Source of the DNA: Acidimicrobiales bacterium
GTDB lineage: Bacteria; Actinomycetota; Acidimicrobiia; Acidimicrobiales; Ilumatobacteraceae
Assembly (NCBI GenBank): GCA_025463415.1
Contig: JAOBWO010000472.1
Coordinates: 1 to 41,284, forward strand
DNA: 41,284 bases
Direction: 5' to 3'
Under the pieces are notes generated by a model. It did no database searches and was not told where the DNA came from. It was given only the letters and a program-made list of their open reading frames with translations. This document shows, piece after piece, positions 32,079 to 39,182 of the stretch. The translations under genes were made by a program, and so were the position numbers. Positions within the stretch are counted from its first letter, which is position 1; each line of letters opens with the position of its first letter.

Positions 32079-33290
32079 CTACGGCCGACTGGCGGTGTCG
32101 AGTCCTGCTGTGAGTTGTTCGAGGGCGGGGGTGAGTCGTTCGAGCGGTAGGTAGCCGAAGCCGAGGCGTGCGATGCGGTGTGACTCGCCGAACCATTCGC
32201 CGTTACCGAGTTGTAGGTCGAGCCCGGGCAACGTCGTCCAGAACCGTTGTACGGCCTCATCGGAGAAGGCATCTCGGCTGAGGCGGATGCAGCACATGGC
32301 GCCCCCATCGGGACGAATCCAGTCGACCCGTTCGTGCTGCTCGTCCTGCCATGCCTCGACGATCGCGAGTGCTTGTTTGAGCAGCTCGCGTCGAGGCTGC
32401 AGGATCCGATCCCTCGCCTCCAGGATCCCGACCGCGACGGCTTCGTCGAGCACCGAACCCGACAGCACGATGTTCATCTTGGCCACGATCAGTCGGTCCC
32501 GAAGTTCCGGGTCGTGGAGCGTGAGCCAACCGCATCGGAGACCTGGGGCGCCATGAGCCTTCGAGATCGACCCGGAGGTGACGATTCGCGGATCGATAGC
32601 GGCGAAGCTCGGCGGTATCGGAGCGTCCCCGTAGGTGGCGTCGCGGTAGATCTCATCGACGAGCAGCAAGGCGCTCGGACAGACGCGCTGCATGTGGCCC
32701 AAGAGCGCGTCGACGTCGTCGGGTTGGGCGACGACCCCGCTCGGGTTCTGCGGTGTTGCGACGCATACCAGCCGCGTCGCTGGCGACAACGCTGCGGCAA
32801 CCATGCCGGCATCGAGACGATACCTGTCGTCGAACGCGAGCGGCACCGTCCTCACAATGACTCCGCTCCCCACCATCGCATCACGCGTCGGCGGGAACGC
32901 AGGGGTGAGGACCACGACCTCGTCGCCTGGTCGACAGTGCTCGACCGCCAGAAGATACAAGCCGAGCGCCACGCCTTGTGTCGTCAACACTTGGTCGGCA
33001 GAAACCCCAGTGAGGTCCGCGATCCGAGCGCGCAGGTCTGCACTGCCCGCGGCGCTGCCGTAGCCGAGCCGAACACTTCGGAGCGCGTCGAGTCCGATCA
33101 GATCGACGACGTCACCGAACAACAGATCCTGTGACGTGCTCTCCCCGAGATTGTGGACCGGGTAGTGGTCCAGCAGCGAGATGATGTCATTCCGAGGGAA
33201 CCGTCCTGACCACGCCAACTCGCTCCCTCCTACAGTCGCGACCCGACAGTAGCCATCACGCGACGATAACTCCGGACGAGAATCCACCAT
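32079..33290 (-). CDS. Class I/II PLP-dependent aminotransferase
   Basis: A 403-residue fold-type I enzyme: LGYGSAAGSADLRARIADLTG, the VVVLTPAFPPTRDAMV strand, TPQNPSGVVAQPDDVDAL (substrate loop), LLLVDEIYRDATYGD and SGSISKAHGAPGLRCGWLTL with the PLP lysine. The short YRDATYG loop and early N-terminal arm resemble capreomycidine-synthase or alanine-type branches, but the substrate cannot be fixed. ATG 33290 gives a plausible start (MVDSRPELSSRDGY); the first 30 residues are unlike the family and a later start is possible. It stands alone between two hairpin repeats, without biosynthetic neighbours. Confidence 0.88.
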   Translation of the reverse strand: MVDSRPELSSRDGYCRVATVGGSELAWSGRFPRNDIISLLDHYPVHNLGESTSQDLLFGDVVDLIGLDALRSVRLGYGSAAGSADLRARIADLTGVSADQVLTTQGVALGLYLLAVEHCRPGDEVVVLTPAFPPTRDAMVGSGVIVRTVPLAFDDRYRLDAGMVAAALSPATRLVCVATPQNPSGVVAQPDDVDALLGHMQRVCPSALLLVDEIYRDATYGDAPIPPSFAAIDPRIVTSGSISKAHGAPGLRCGWLTLHDPELRDRLIVAKMNIVLSGSVLDEAVAVGILEARDRILQPRRELLKQALAIVEAWQDEQHERVDWIRPDGGAMCCIRLSRDAFSDEAVQRFWTTLPGLDLQLGNGEWFGESHRIARLGFGYLPLERLTPALEQLTAGLDTASRP

Positions 33291-33574
33291 CGCTCGACTC
33301 GTCAAGGCCGGAATCGCCAAGTTCCCGGAGGCCCGGACGGACGGGCACAGAACGTCAGCGCAGAACGACCAACCGCCGGCGAGGTCGCGCCCGAACGGCG
33401 CCTCTGGATCCCAAGTTCCCCAGCGTTGAGCCATCGGAGTCCACGTGGGACTTCGTGAGGCAGGGATCTCTGTCCTGCACCTGAAGGTCGTCTGCTCCAA
33501 GGTGGCAGGTCGGTGCGGGTCGGCGGCATCTATACGGTGATGCGGGTTTGTAGAAAAGGAGCGAGCGGTTTGGG
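33291..33574. other. Intergenic gap: hairpin repeat copy 3 and sigma module 2 leader
   Basis: It holds repeat copy 3 (33359-33388) and, before the sigma start, TATACG at 33531. A 12-codon frame from ATG 33540 (MRVCRKGASGLG) ends with ATGA on the sigma start and could be a leader peptide. Nothing else was recognised. Confidence 0.4.
33359..33388. repeat. Hairpin repeat copy 3 (GCAGAAYGAC family)
   Basis: GCGC-AGAA-CGACC, a 12-base loop, then GGTCG-CGC: the same bulged stem as copy 1. CGAACGGCGC follows at 33392. Confidence 0.45.
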
Positions 33575-34030
33575 ATGACGCCAGCGGAGATGTACGACAA
33601 GTACGCCGACGAGCTGATCCGCTACGCGACCGTTGTGGCCGGGCCGTCGAGTGCCGAGGACGTGTTCTCGAGCGCTTTCGCACGGTGCGTTGAGCGCGTC
33701 GACTGGAGCGAGGTTCGTGACCCGCGCGGCTACTTGTATCGCGCCGTGCTCAATGAAGCGCGTGGGCAGCGGCGTGCCGCGCAGCGTCGACTTCGTCGCG
33801 ATGCGATGGACGCCGCCGGACGCCGCGATGAGGACTCGACGACGTTCGTGCGAAGCGAGGTGTTCGAGGCAATGCACCGGCTCGCCGCCCGTGAGAGGGC
33901 GGTGATCTTCCTGACTTACTGGGGTGATCTCACTGTCGGAGAGATCGCCCACCGATTGGACACGTCCGAACGAACCGTTGCCCGCGATCTCGCCAAAGCG
34001 AGACGACTGCTGGAGGAGTTGCTCTCATGA
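33575..34030 (+). CDS. ECF-like sigma-70 family factor (module 2)
   Basis: A 151-residue sigma factor. Region 2 is MYDKYADELIRYATVVAGPSSAEDVFSSAFARCVERV plus PRGYLYRAVLNEARGQRR; region 4 is RLAARERAVIFLTYWGDLTVGEIAHRL and TSERTVARDLAKARRLLEEL. AAGGAG lies about 14 bases before ATG 33575, rather far. An overlapping 12-codon leader frame might reposition ribosomes. The stop overlaps the following membrane-protein start as ATGA. Sequence resemblance to the module 1 and 3 factors is only at family level, so these are not recent duplicates. Confidence 0.9.
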   Translation: MTPAEMYDKYADELIRYATVVAGPSSAEDVFSSAFARCVERVDWSEVRDPRGYLYRAVLNEARGQRRAAQRRLRRDAMDAAGRRDEDSTTFVRSEVFEAMHRLAARERAVIFLTYWGDLTVGEIAHRLDTSERTVARDLAKARRLLEELLS

Positions 34031-35817
34031 ACACCGACCTCGACACCAAGATCTTGCGGGCGATGACCGAGCTGGTCAATGCCGCACCGATGCCGCCTCC
34101 GCTGCCGCAGCCGCCAGGAGACGAATCGTCGCGTGCGCGGAGGCCGGCAGTGCTCGGACGAGCCGCGGCCATCATCCTCGCCGTCGTCGTTGGCACGGTG
34201 ATCATCGTGAGCCGCCACCACGATCCAGCTCGGATCATCAACTCACCATCGAACGACGCACCAAACACAGACCTGAACACACTGACGTCCACACAGACCA
34301 CCGAACCCTCGGCGGCGACGTCGACGATCGGCGAAACAACGCCGACCGCAGCTCCAGCGGAATCGTCGACGACGAGCCCGCTCGGCGCAGGAGACCCAAA
34401 CGCCCACTCTCTCGGGCTGACCGGCGCGCTGCCCAACGACCTTGCTGTCTGGGGGATCGAACATGTCGTCGCCCGCCCCACCGCGACGATCACGTCTCAG
34501 CTCTTCGGAGCGATGACCCGCGACGGCACACGAGTCGACCACGGCATCCTGCTCCGCACCAGCTCGACACAGGAGTCGATCGACTCCAGATCTCAGGTCA
34601 TCGAGGTGCGCGGCCAAACCGGTGCGGACACATCCGTGGACGGGCTCGACGTCAATGTCAAATGGATAGAGAACGGTCACACGCTCATCGCAACCGCGCA
34701 CGGCCTCGACAAGGGCGCAGTGATCGCGATGCTCGACGACCTTCACTGGAACAGCAACCCGGACCTCGGCTTCGACCCTGCGTCGATCGATCTCCCGGCG
34801 ATCGCTTCGGCAACGGAGCTTCCAAGCATCGCTCGGTCCCTCACGTGGTACGAGCTCGCACCCACCGACGAAACGTTCTCCGACATCGCCTCGGTGAGCC
34901 GGTTCGTCGTGGGTCGCACCACCTCCTACCTCGGGCCCGACATTGTCTTCGCAGGCGTCAAGCAGAGCAACGGCTTCGTCGTTTGCGACACATGCCGGCC
35001 CTACAGCATCGTTGCGCTTGCACCCAACGGCGAAGTAGCGCTCGGCCCACAGCACACTGCACAGGGCCACCCGAACGACGCTGACCGCGCCAACGACATC
35101 GCACTGCTCGACGCTCTCGCCCCGTTGAAGGACGCAGACATCGCCGCGCTCGACCGCCACGTGACCGACCGGCTCGGCACGCTCCCAGTCATCAGCTCCA
35201 TCGACATCGGGAATGTCACGATCGAAGAGCGCGGCTCTGACCCACTCACGATCACAGCGCTCTGCATGGTCCGCGAGACAGAGCGCACATGCAACCTGAT
35301 CAATCAACAGCACTTCTCATACGAACCGCTTCCCGCCGCGGCAACCGCGTTGCTCAACGGACAGTGGTACATCGCCTTCACGACCAGCATCACGGACACC
35401 ACCGATGTCGCGGTCACCGCAGCGGACGGCACCACTTTGACCGCACAAGAAGCGACCGACAGCACTCGCCGCTGGCAGCTCTACCTCGTCCCCGACGACG
35501 CCACCTCGATCACCGTCACCGCACCAAACCTCTTCCCCCAGCCGACCTACGGCCGGCCACCAGCCGACAGCGCAAGCACCAACACCCCAACGATCACAGC
35601 GCCAACAGACGGCGGCCCAACTGCAGGCGCGACCACGACCACCATCGACCCGATCCTCCTGCGCCACTACACCGTGAAGGCCGGAGACTCGCTCTACGTC
35701 ATCGCTCGACGATACGGAGTCACCATCGACGCCATCGTTGCCGCCAACCAATGGCGAGAAGGACAGATCCACCTTCTCCACCCCGGCGACCAGATCAACC
35801 TCCCACCCGCCCCATGA
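34027..35817 (+). CDS. Membrane-anchored extracellular protein ending in LysM (module 2)
   Basis: A 596-residue protein. Residues 1-43 are cytoplasmic (MNTDLDTKILRAMTELVNAA), 44-62 a membrane helix (AAAIILAVVVGTVIIV), then a Thr/Ser linker, a large extracellular region (about 120-520) and a final LysM domain at about 545-594 (HYTVKAGDSLYVIARRYGVT, AANQWREGQIHLLHPGDQINLP). LysM binds peptidoglycan sugars, so the protein can span membrane to wall. The segment ALCMVRETERTCNL followed by GQWYIAFTT strands resembles the two-Cys segment of the module 1 and 3 partners. No zinc anti-sigma motif is present. A wall-sensing regulator of the coupled sigma factor is inferred. Confidence 0.75.
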   Translation: MNTDLDTKILRAMTELVNAAPMPPPLPQPPGDESSRARRPAVLGRAAAIILAVVVGTVIIVSRHHDPARIINSPSNDAPNTDLNTLTSTQTTEPSAATSTIGETTPTAAPAESSTTSPLGAGDPNAHSLGLTGALPNDLAVWGIEHVVARPTATITSQLFGAMTRDGTRVDHGILLRTSSTQESIDSRSQVIEVRGQTGADTSVDGLDVNVKWIENGHTLIATAHGLDKGAVIAMLDDLHWNSNPDLGFDPASIDLPAIASATELPSIARSLTWYELAPTDETFSDIASVSRFVVGRTTSYLGPDIVFAGVKQSNGFVVCDTCRPYSIVALAPNGEVALGPQHTAQGHPNDADRANDIALLDALAPLKDADIAALDRHVTDRLGTLPVISSIDIGNVTIEERGSDPLTITALCMVRETERTCNLINQQHFSYEPLPAAATALLNGQWYIAFTTSITDTTDVAVTAADGTTLTAQEATDSTRRWQLYLVPDDATSITVTAPNLFPQPTYGRPPADSASTNTPTITAPTDGGPTAGATTTTIDPILLRHYTVKAGDSLYVIARRYGVTIDAIVAANQWREGQIHLLHPGDQINLPPAP

Positions 35818-35820
35818 ACA

Positions 35821-35838
35821 GCCACGTCGCCTCGTGGC
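35821..35838 (+). terminator. Possible factor-independent terminator stem
   Basis: GCCACG-TCGCCT-CGTGGC is a perfect 6-base stem 3 bases after the module 2 stop. It has no U-run, as is common in actinobacteria. Confidence 0.4.
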
Positions 35839-35910
35839 CACGATCTGGAATCGAGCACGTCGGGGCCCAACATGCCGTCCGGGAGCGCCGATACCGACCC
35901 ACAACGACGC

Positions 35911-35959
35911 GACGCAGAATGACACCAGATCGACCACCCTGCACCAGCACGAACGGCGC
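35911..35959. repeat. Degenerate repeat copy 4 (GCAGAAYGAC family)
   Basis: GACGCAGAATGACAC, then CGAACGGCGC at 35950. The two boxes are 45 bases end to end, as against 46 and 41 in copies 2 and 3, but the inner stem is lost. Confidence 0.35.
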
Positions 35960-36111
35960 ATCGGCCCGTCCTATATGCGGCGGTAGGGGACACGCGTTAC
36001 GTCTCCGACGAAGAACCTCCGGGTCGCTGCCTGCGCTGGGCACAGTGGACAAGACGGCGGGCTAGGGGCACACTTGCGCCGAACGGCACCGAGCCTGGAT
36101 CACGCCATGCG

Positions 36112-37911
36112 ATGACACGGAACCAAACAACAAGCTCGCGACGTCACAAAGACGTGCGCCGCTTCCTGGTCGTCGTCCTTGCGCTCTCATCCGCCGCGTG
36201 CGCATCTCAAGCGAGTGTCGCGACGACAGCATCGGGCACCGACGCATCGACACGAGCATCGACCGATCCGACCGCGACATCGCCGGCTCCCAGCCCTTCC
36301 GACGACCCCGCCGCTCCGCTCACGACGTCGTCGACCACGGCGACCCCCGACCCGACGGCGGCAACCGCAGCTGCGCCCGTACCGGTCGCATCCACGCCAC
36401 CGACCGCCGAGCCGCTGGCCGAGCCGCAGCTGGCCCTGACGATCCCTCTCGACGGAACCCCATCGGCGATCGCGACCACCACCTTCAACGATCACAGCTT
36501 CGTGTGGGTCGCCATTCAGCCGGCTTCCGGAACAGGCCTCATTGAGGGCATCGACGCAACCACCAATGCTGTCGTCACCCACGTCGAGCGCTCGGGCACC
36601 GTCTCGTTCGCGCACAGCCCGCTCAACCCCGCACTACTAATCACCTGCTCACCCAACGACATCCAGCTGATCGACGCCTCCGTCGGTGGCGTCGTACAGA
36701 CCGTGCCTGCGCCCTGCACATCGACGATGGCAGTCGACCACCAGGGCAACCTGTGGTTTGAGGACGACGCGGAACTCGTCGAGCTCGGTCCGGACTTCTC
36801 CCCGCTTGCCCGCATCCGACTCGACTCGCCGGGCGCCGCAGTCGGCGTCGGCTCCGGGTCAGTCTGGGCCGCACAGTCAGCGCCAGGCTCGACATCGATC
36901 ACCCGCGTCGATCCAGCCAGCCATCAGATCGTCGCGACGATCCCGCTACCGAACCCGGCCACGAACATCGTCGCCGACGGCTCCACCATCTGGGTCACCA
37001 CCGCCGCAATGGGCTCCCCGGGCTCACCGACGTTGCTCGGCATCGACCCCGCATCGAACACCGTCACCTCGTCCGACACGATCACCGCACCCGACGCCTC
37101 GGGCACCGCAGACGTGGCGGCCACCGGCCTCGACATGTCCGGCGGTCAGCTATGGGCCGTCGACGCCCTCGGCAACACCTCCGTGATGGACACCAACACC
37201 AATCTCGTCGCGGACCGTCCGCGACTCCTCGATCCGACAGACACTGCAGCGGACGACCGGGTCTTGGCCGCCGACGGCGCCATCTGGCTGACGCGTTCTG
37301 CGCCCGACGAACTGATCCGAGTCGACCCAGGAACGCTCGGCTATTCCGTCAACGGTTACCCACAGACAACTACACACCCCATCCGTGCCGAGATCGCCAG
37401 CGGGTGCCCGGCCTCGATCGGCAACGTCGCCGAGTTCAGCTCCACCGCCGCCCTGTTCGTCACCAACCCAACCAGCGCGGACCTGCAGAATACGTTCGTG
37501 CCCGGCGCCCCCACCGTTGCGATGATTTGCCGCTACACAGCGGCACAACCGGTCGACACAGCGATCAGTCGCAGCGGTGTCAGCGGCGGCACCCTCGCCG
37601 CCTCGCGACAACTCGACTCCTATGACGCTGCCGCGCTTGCCGACACCCTGAACTCGATCATCCCATCGGACATCATGTCCGGCTGCCTCGTTGGCCAAGA
37701 CGGCGCGCGCTACACGGCCATCGTGTTCGCCGTCCCGAACCGGGCCGACGTCGACGTGTGGCTCAAGGACTGGATCGGCTGCCCCGAAGTCACCAACGGC
37801 ACACACTCCTCGGGAGAACTCATCAACGGCAACGGCACCGACTTCACCACTCTGCTCGACGCCGACCTACCACCCACTCCCAACCCCGACCCCTACCAAC
37901 CACCGCCCTGA
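36112..37911 (+). CDS. Secreted propeller-type lipoprotein-like protein
   Basis: A 599-residue protein with a Sec-type signal (RRFLVVVLALSSAAC) and Cys30 as possible lipid site; the lipobox SAAC lacks the usual Leu at -3, so anchoring is uncertain. A Thr/Pro linker runs to about 100. About 100-420 is a repeat propeller in the YVTN/NHL style (GLIEGIDATTNAVVTHV, SVWAAQSAPGSTSITRVDPASHQIVATIPLPNPA, TIWVTTAAMG, QLWAVDALG). The last 180 residues are a separate domain with spaced Cys (ASGCPASIGNVAEF, AMICRYTAAQP, DIMSGCLVGQDG, DWIGCPEVTNG), probably two disulfides. It lies between sigma modules 2 and 3 and may be a target or co-sensor of either. Confidence 0.75.
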   Translation: MTRNQTTSSRRHKDVRRFLVVVLALSSAACASQASVATTASGTDASTRASTDPTATSPAPSPSDDPAAPLTTSSTTATPDPTAATAAAPVPVASTPPTAEPLAEPQLALTIPLDGTPSAIATTTFNDHSFVWVAIQPASGTGLIEGIDATTNAVVTHVERSGTVSFAHSPLNPALLITCSPNDIQLIDASVGGVVQTVPAPCTSTMAVDHQGNLWFEDDAELVELGPDFSPLARIRLDSPGAAVGVGSGSVWAAQSAPGSTSITRVDPASHQIVATIPLPNPATNIVADGSTIWVTTAAMGSPGSPTLLGIDPASNTVTSSDTITAPDASGTADVAATGLDMSGGQLWAVDALGNTSVMDTNTNLVADRPRLLDPTDTAADDRVLAADGAIWLTRSAPDELIRVDPGTLGYSVNGYPQTTTHPIRAEIASGCPASIGNVAEFSSTAALFVTNPTSADLQNTFVPGAPTVAMICRYTAAQPVDTAISRSGVSGGTLAASRQLDSYDAAALADTLNSIIPSDIMSGCLVGQDGARYTAIVFAVPNRADVDVWLKDWIGCPEVTNGTHSSGELINGNGTDFTTLLDADLPPTPNPDPYQPPP

Positions 37912-37920
37912 TGACTCACC

Positions 37921-37934
37921 GTGGCAGGCGCCAC
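37921..37934 (+). terminator. Possible terminator stem
   Basis: GTGGC-AGGC-GCCAC is a perfect 5-base stem 9 bases after the propeller protein stop, without a U-run. Confidence 0.35.
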
Positions 37935-38030
37935 CGCCATGGCAGCTGGCAGGCGCCGCAACCTCCTCAAAGCCCGGGCACTCCGACAGCCGTTCGGTCC
38001 TCAGATCGCAACGACGTTCGTCGGAACTCC

Positions 38031-38594
38031 GTGACACGAGGGCCCAAGGTTCTCGCGGTCGTTGTTGCGGTCAGTCTTTGCGCTACCAGTTGTGGTGCTG
38101 GCGCTGCAACGAGCTCGTCAGCGCCCGGCCCAGGGCACCAGTCTGCGAGTGAAGGAACGACGGTCACCCTGAACGATCCTCTCCTGCTGACGGACCCGGC
38201 CCTCGCATCACATCTCGGGCTGAAGATGGTGACGGAACTCAGCGATCCGATTTCGATCGGCTCGGCATCTCTCACGCCGCCCACGTCGTCGCCGACGATT
38301 TCAGTTGATGAGGCCTATCTCGCAACGGAGCCCAATCGGGCGGTGTCGTCCCACTTCGGTTCTTCGGCGACGTTCGAGGTGCTCCTCGCTTCTTATGGTG
38401 AGGCGACGGAAGCCCAATCCGTGTCTCGCACTCTCGTGTACGACTTCGTGGTTCGCGGCACAACCTGCGTTCCGGTCAGCGCCACGACCGCTCCGCGGGG
38501 AGCGACGGCGGTTCCGTCCAAATCGTGCACCGTGCACGTTCTGGTCGACGCCACGACAGGAACGCTTCTCCTCCGCTCCGAAATTTGGCGCTGA
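38031..38594 (+). CDS. Small lipoprotein of unknown function
   Basis: A 187-residue protein from GTG 38031: signal VTRGPKVLAVVVAVSLCATSC with Cys21 as probable lipid attachment, then a mature part that includes ISVDEAYLATEPNRAVSSHFG, SRTLVYDFVVRGTTCVPVS and SKSCTVHVLVDATTGTLLLRSEIW. The last section, a Cys pair in strands ending in an ATTGTLL turn, resembles small stress or PepSY-like lipoproteins. The track's start at 37758 is an upstream shadow. It directly precedes sigma module 3 with a 90-base gap and could be one of its targets. Family not recognised. Confidence 0.75.
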   Translation: MTRGPKVLAVVVAVSLCATSCGAGAATSSSAPGPGHQSASEGTTVTLNDPLLLTDPALASHLGLKMVTELSDPISIGSASLTPPTSSPTISVDEAYLATEPNRAVSSHFGSSATFEVLLASYGEATEAQSVSRTLVYDFVVRGTTCVPVSATTAPRGATAVPSKSCTVHVLVDATTGTLLLRSEIWR

Positions 38595-38684
38595 CTACGC
38601 ATTCGGGTCTGCCGATCGGACGCTGCAACGTTTGTGGGTCGGGCAGCGTTGATTCGGGTGTGAGGCGTCGCGATCGGGGGACTG

Positions 38685-39182
38685 ATGTTGGAACCAGTGG
38701 AGGAGGGGTTCGACGAGTTCTTCCGCGCGAACCATTCGGCGCTGTTGGGGTGTTCCTTGGCGATCGTCGGCCAGGTGGAGCTGGCGCGTGAGATCGCCCA
38801 GGAGTCAATGTTGCGGTGCTTCCGCGACTGGCATCGCGTCCGCCGGCTGGATCGCCCGGATTTGTGGGTGCGGCGGGTGGCGGTGAACTTGGCAATCGAC
38901 GACCGGCGACGGTTCGGGCGTGAACAACGACGTATGGCGCGCCATGGCCCGGCGCCGTCGGCAGAGGCGGTCACTGCAGAGATGTCCTACTTGTGGGGGG
39001 CAGTCCGCGCCCTGCCGGCGCAGCAGCGAGCCGCAGTGGTGCTCCGGTACGTGGACGACCTGAGCGTGGCAGAGATTGCGATCGTGCTGAAGGTCGCCGA
39101 CGGAACCGTGAAGTCATCGCTGTCCCGGGCGCGGACGACGTTGTCGAAGATGTTGAGCGAGGAGGTCGAGATCGATGGTTGA
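38685..39182 (+). CDS. ECF-like sigma-70 family factor, SigE/SigM type (module 3)
   Basis: A 165-residue sigma factor. Region 2: FDEFFRANHSALLGCSLAIVGQVELAREIAQESMLRCF and DLWVRRVAVNLAIDDRRRF; region 4: AVRALPAQQRAAVVLRYVDDLSVAEIAIVL and ADGTVKSSLSRARTTLSKML. It is close to the SigE-like group common in actinobacteria. ATG 38685 is used. The gap before it has an inverted pair CAACG/CGTTG (near 38627 and 38647) that could be an ECF-type promoter, but that is a guess. Its last 8 bases overlap the next gene. Confidence 0.93.
   Translation: MLEPVEEGFDEFFRANHSALLGCSLAIVGQVELAREIAQESMLRCFRDWHRVRRLDRPDLWVRRVAVNLAIDDRRRFGREQRRMARHGPAPSAEAVTAEMSYLWGAVRALPAQQRAAVVLRYVDDLSVAEIAIVLKVADGTVKSSLSRARTTLSKMLSEEVEIDG

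Larger units (their letters stand above)
35818..36111. other. Intergenic gap with hairpin and repeat copy 4
   Basis: A 294-base gap. It holds a stem-loop just after the stop (separate entry), the degenerate repeat copy 4 at 35911-35959 and no convincing ORF. CCGAACGGC recurs at 36077. Confidence 0.4.

Noticed and set aside
29542-36111. A classical integron cassette array
   Set aside because: Only one repeat has attC-type ends, there is no integrase, and gene orientation is mixed. Kept as a repeat-family finding instead.
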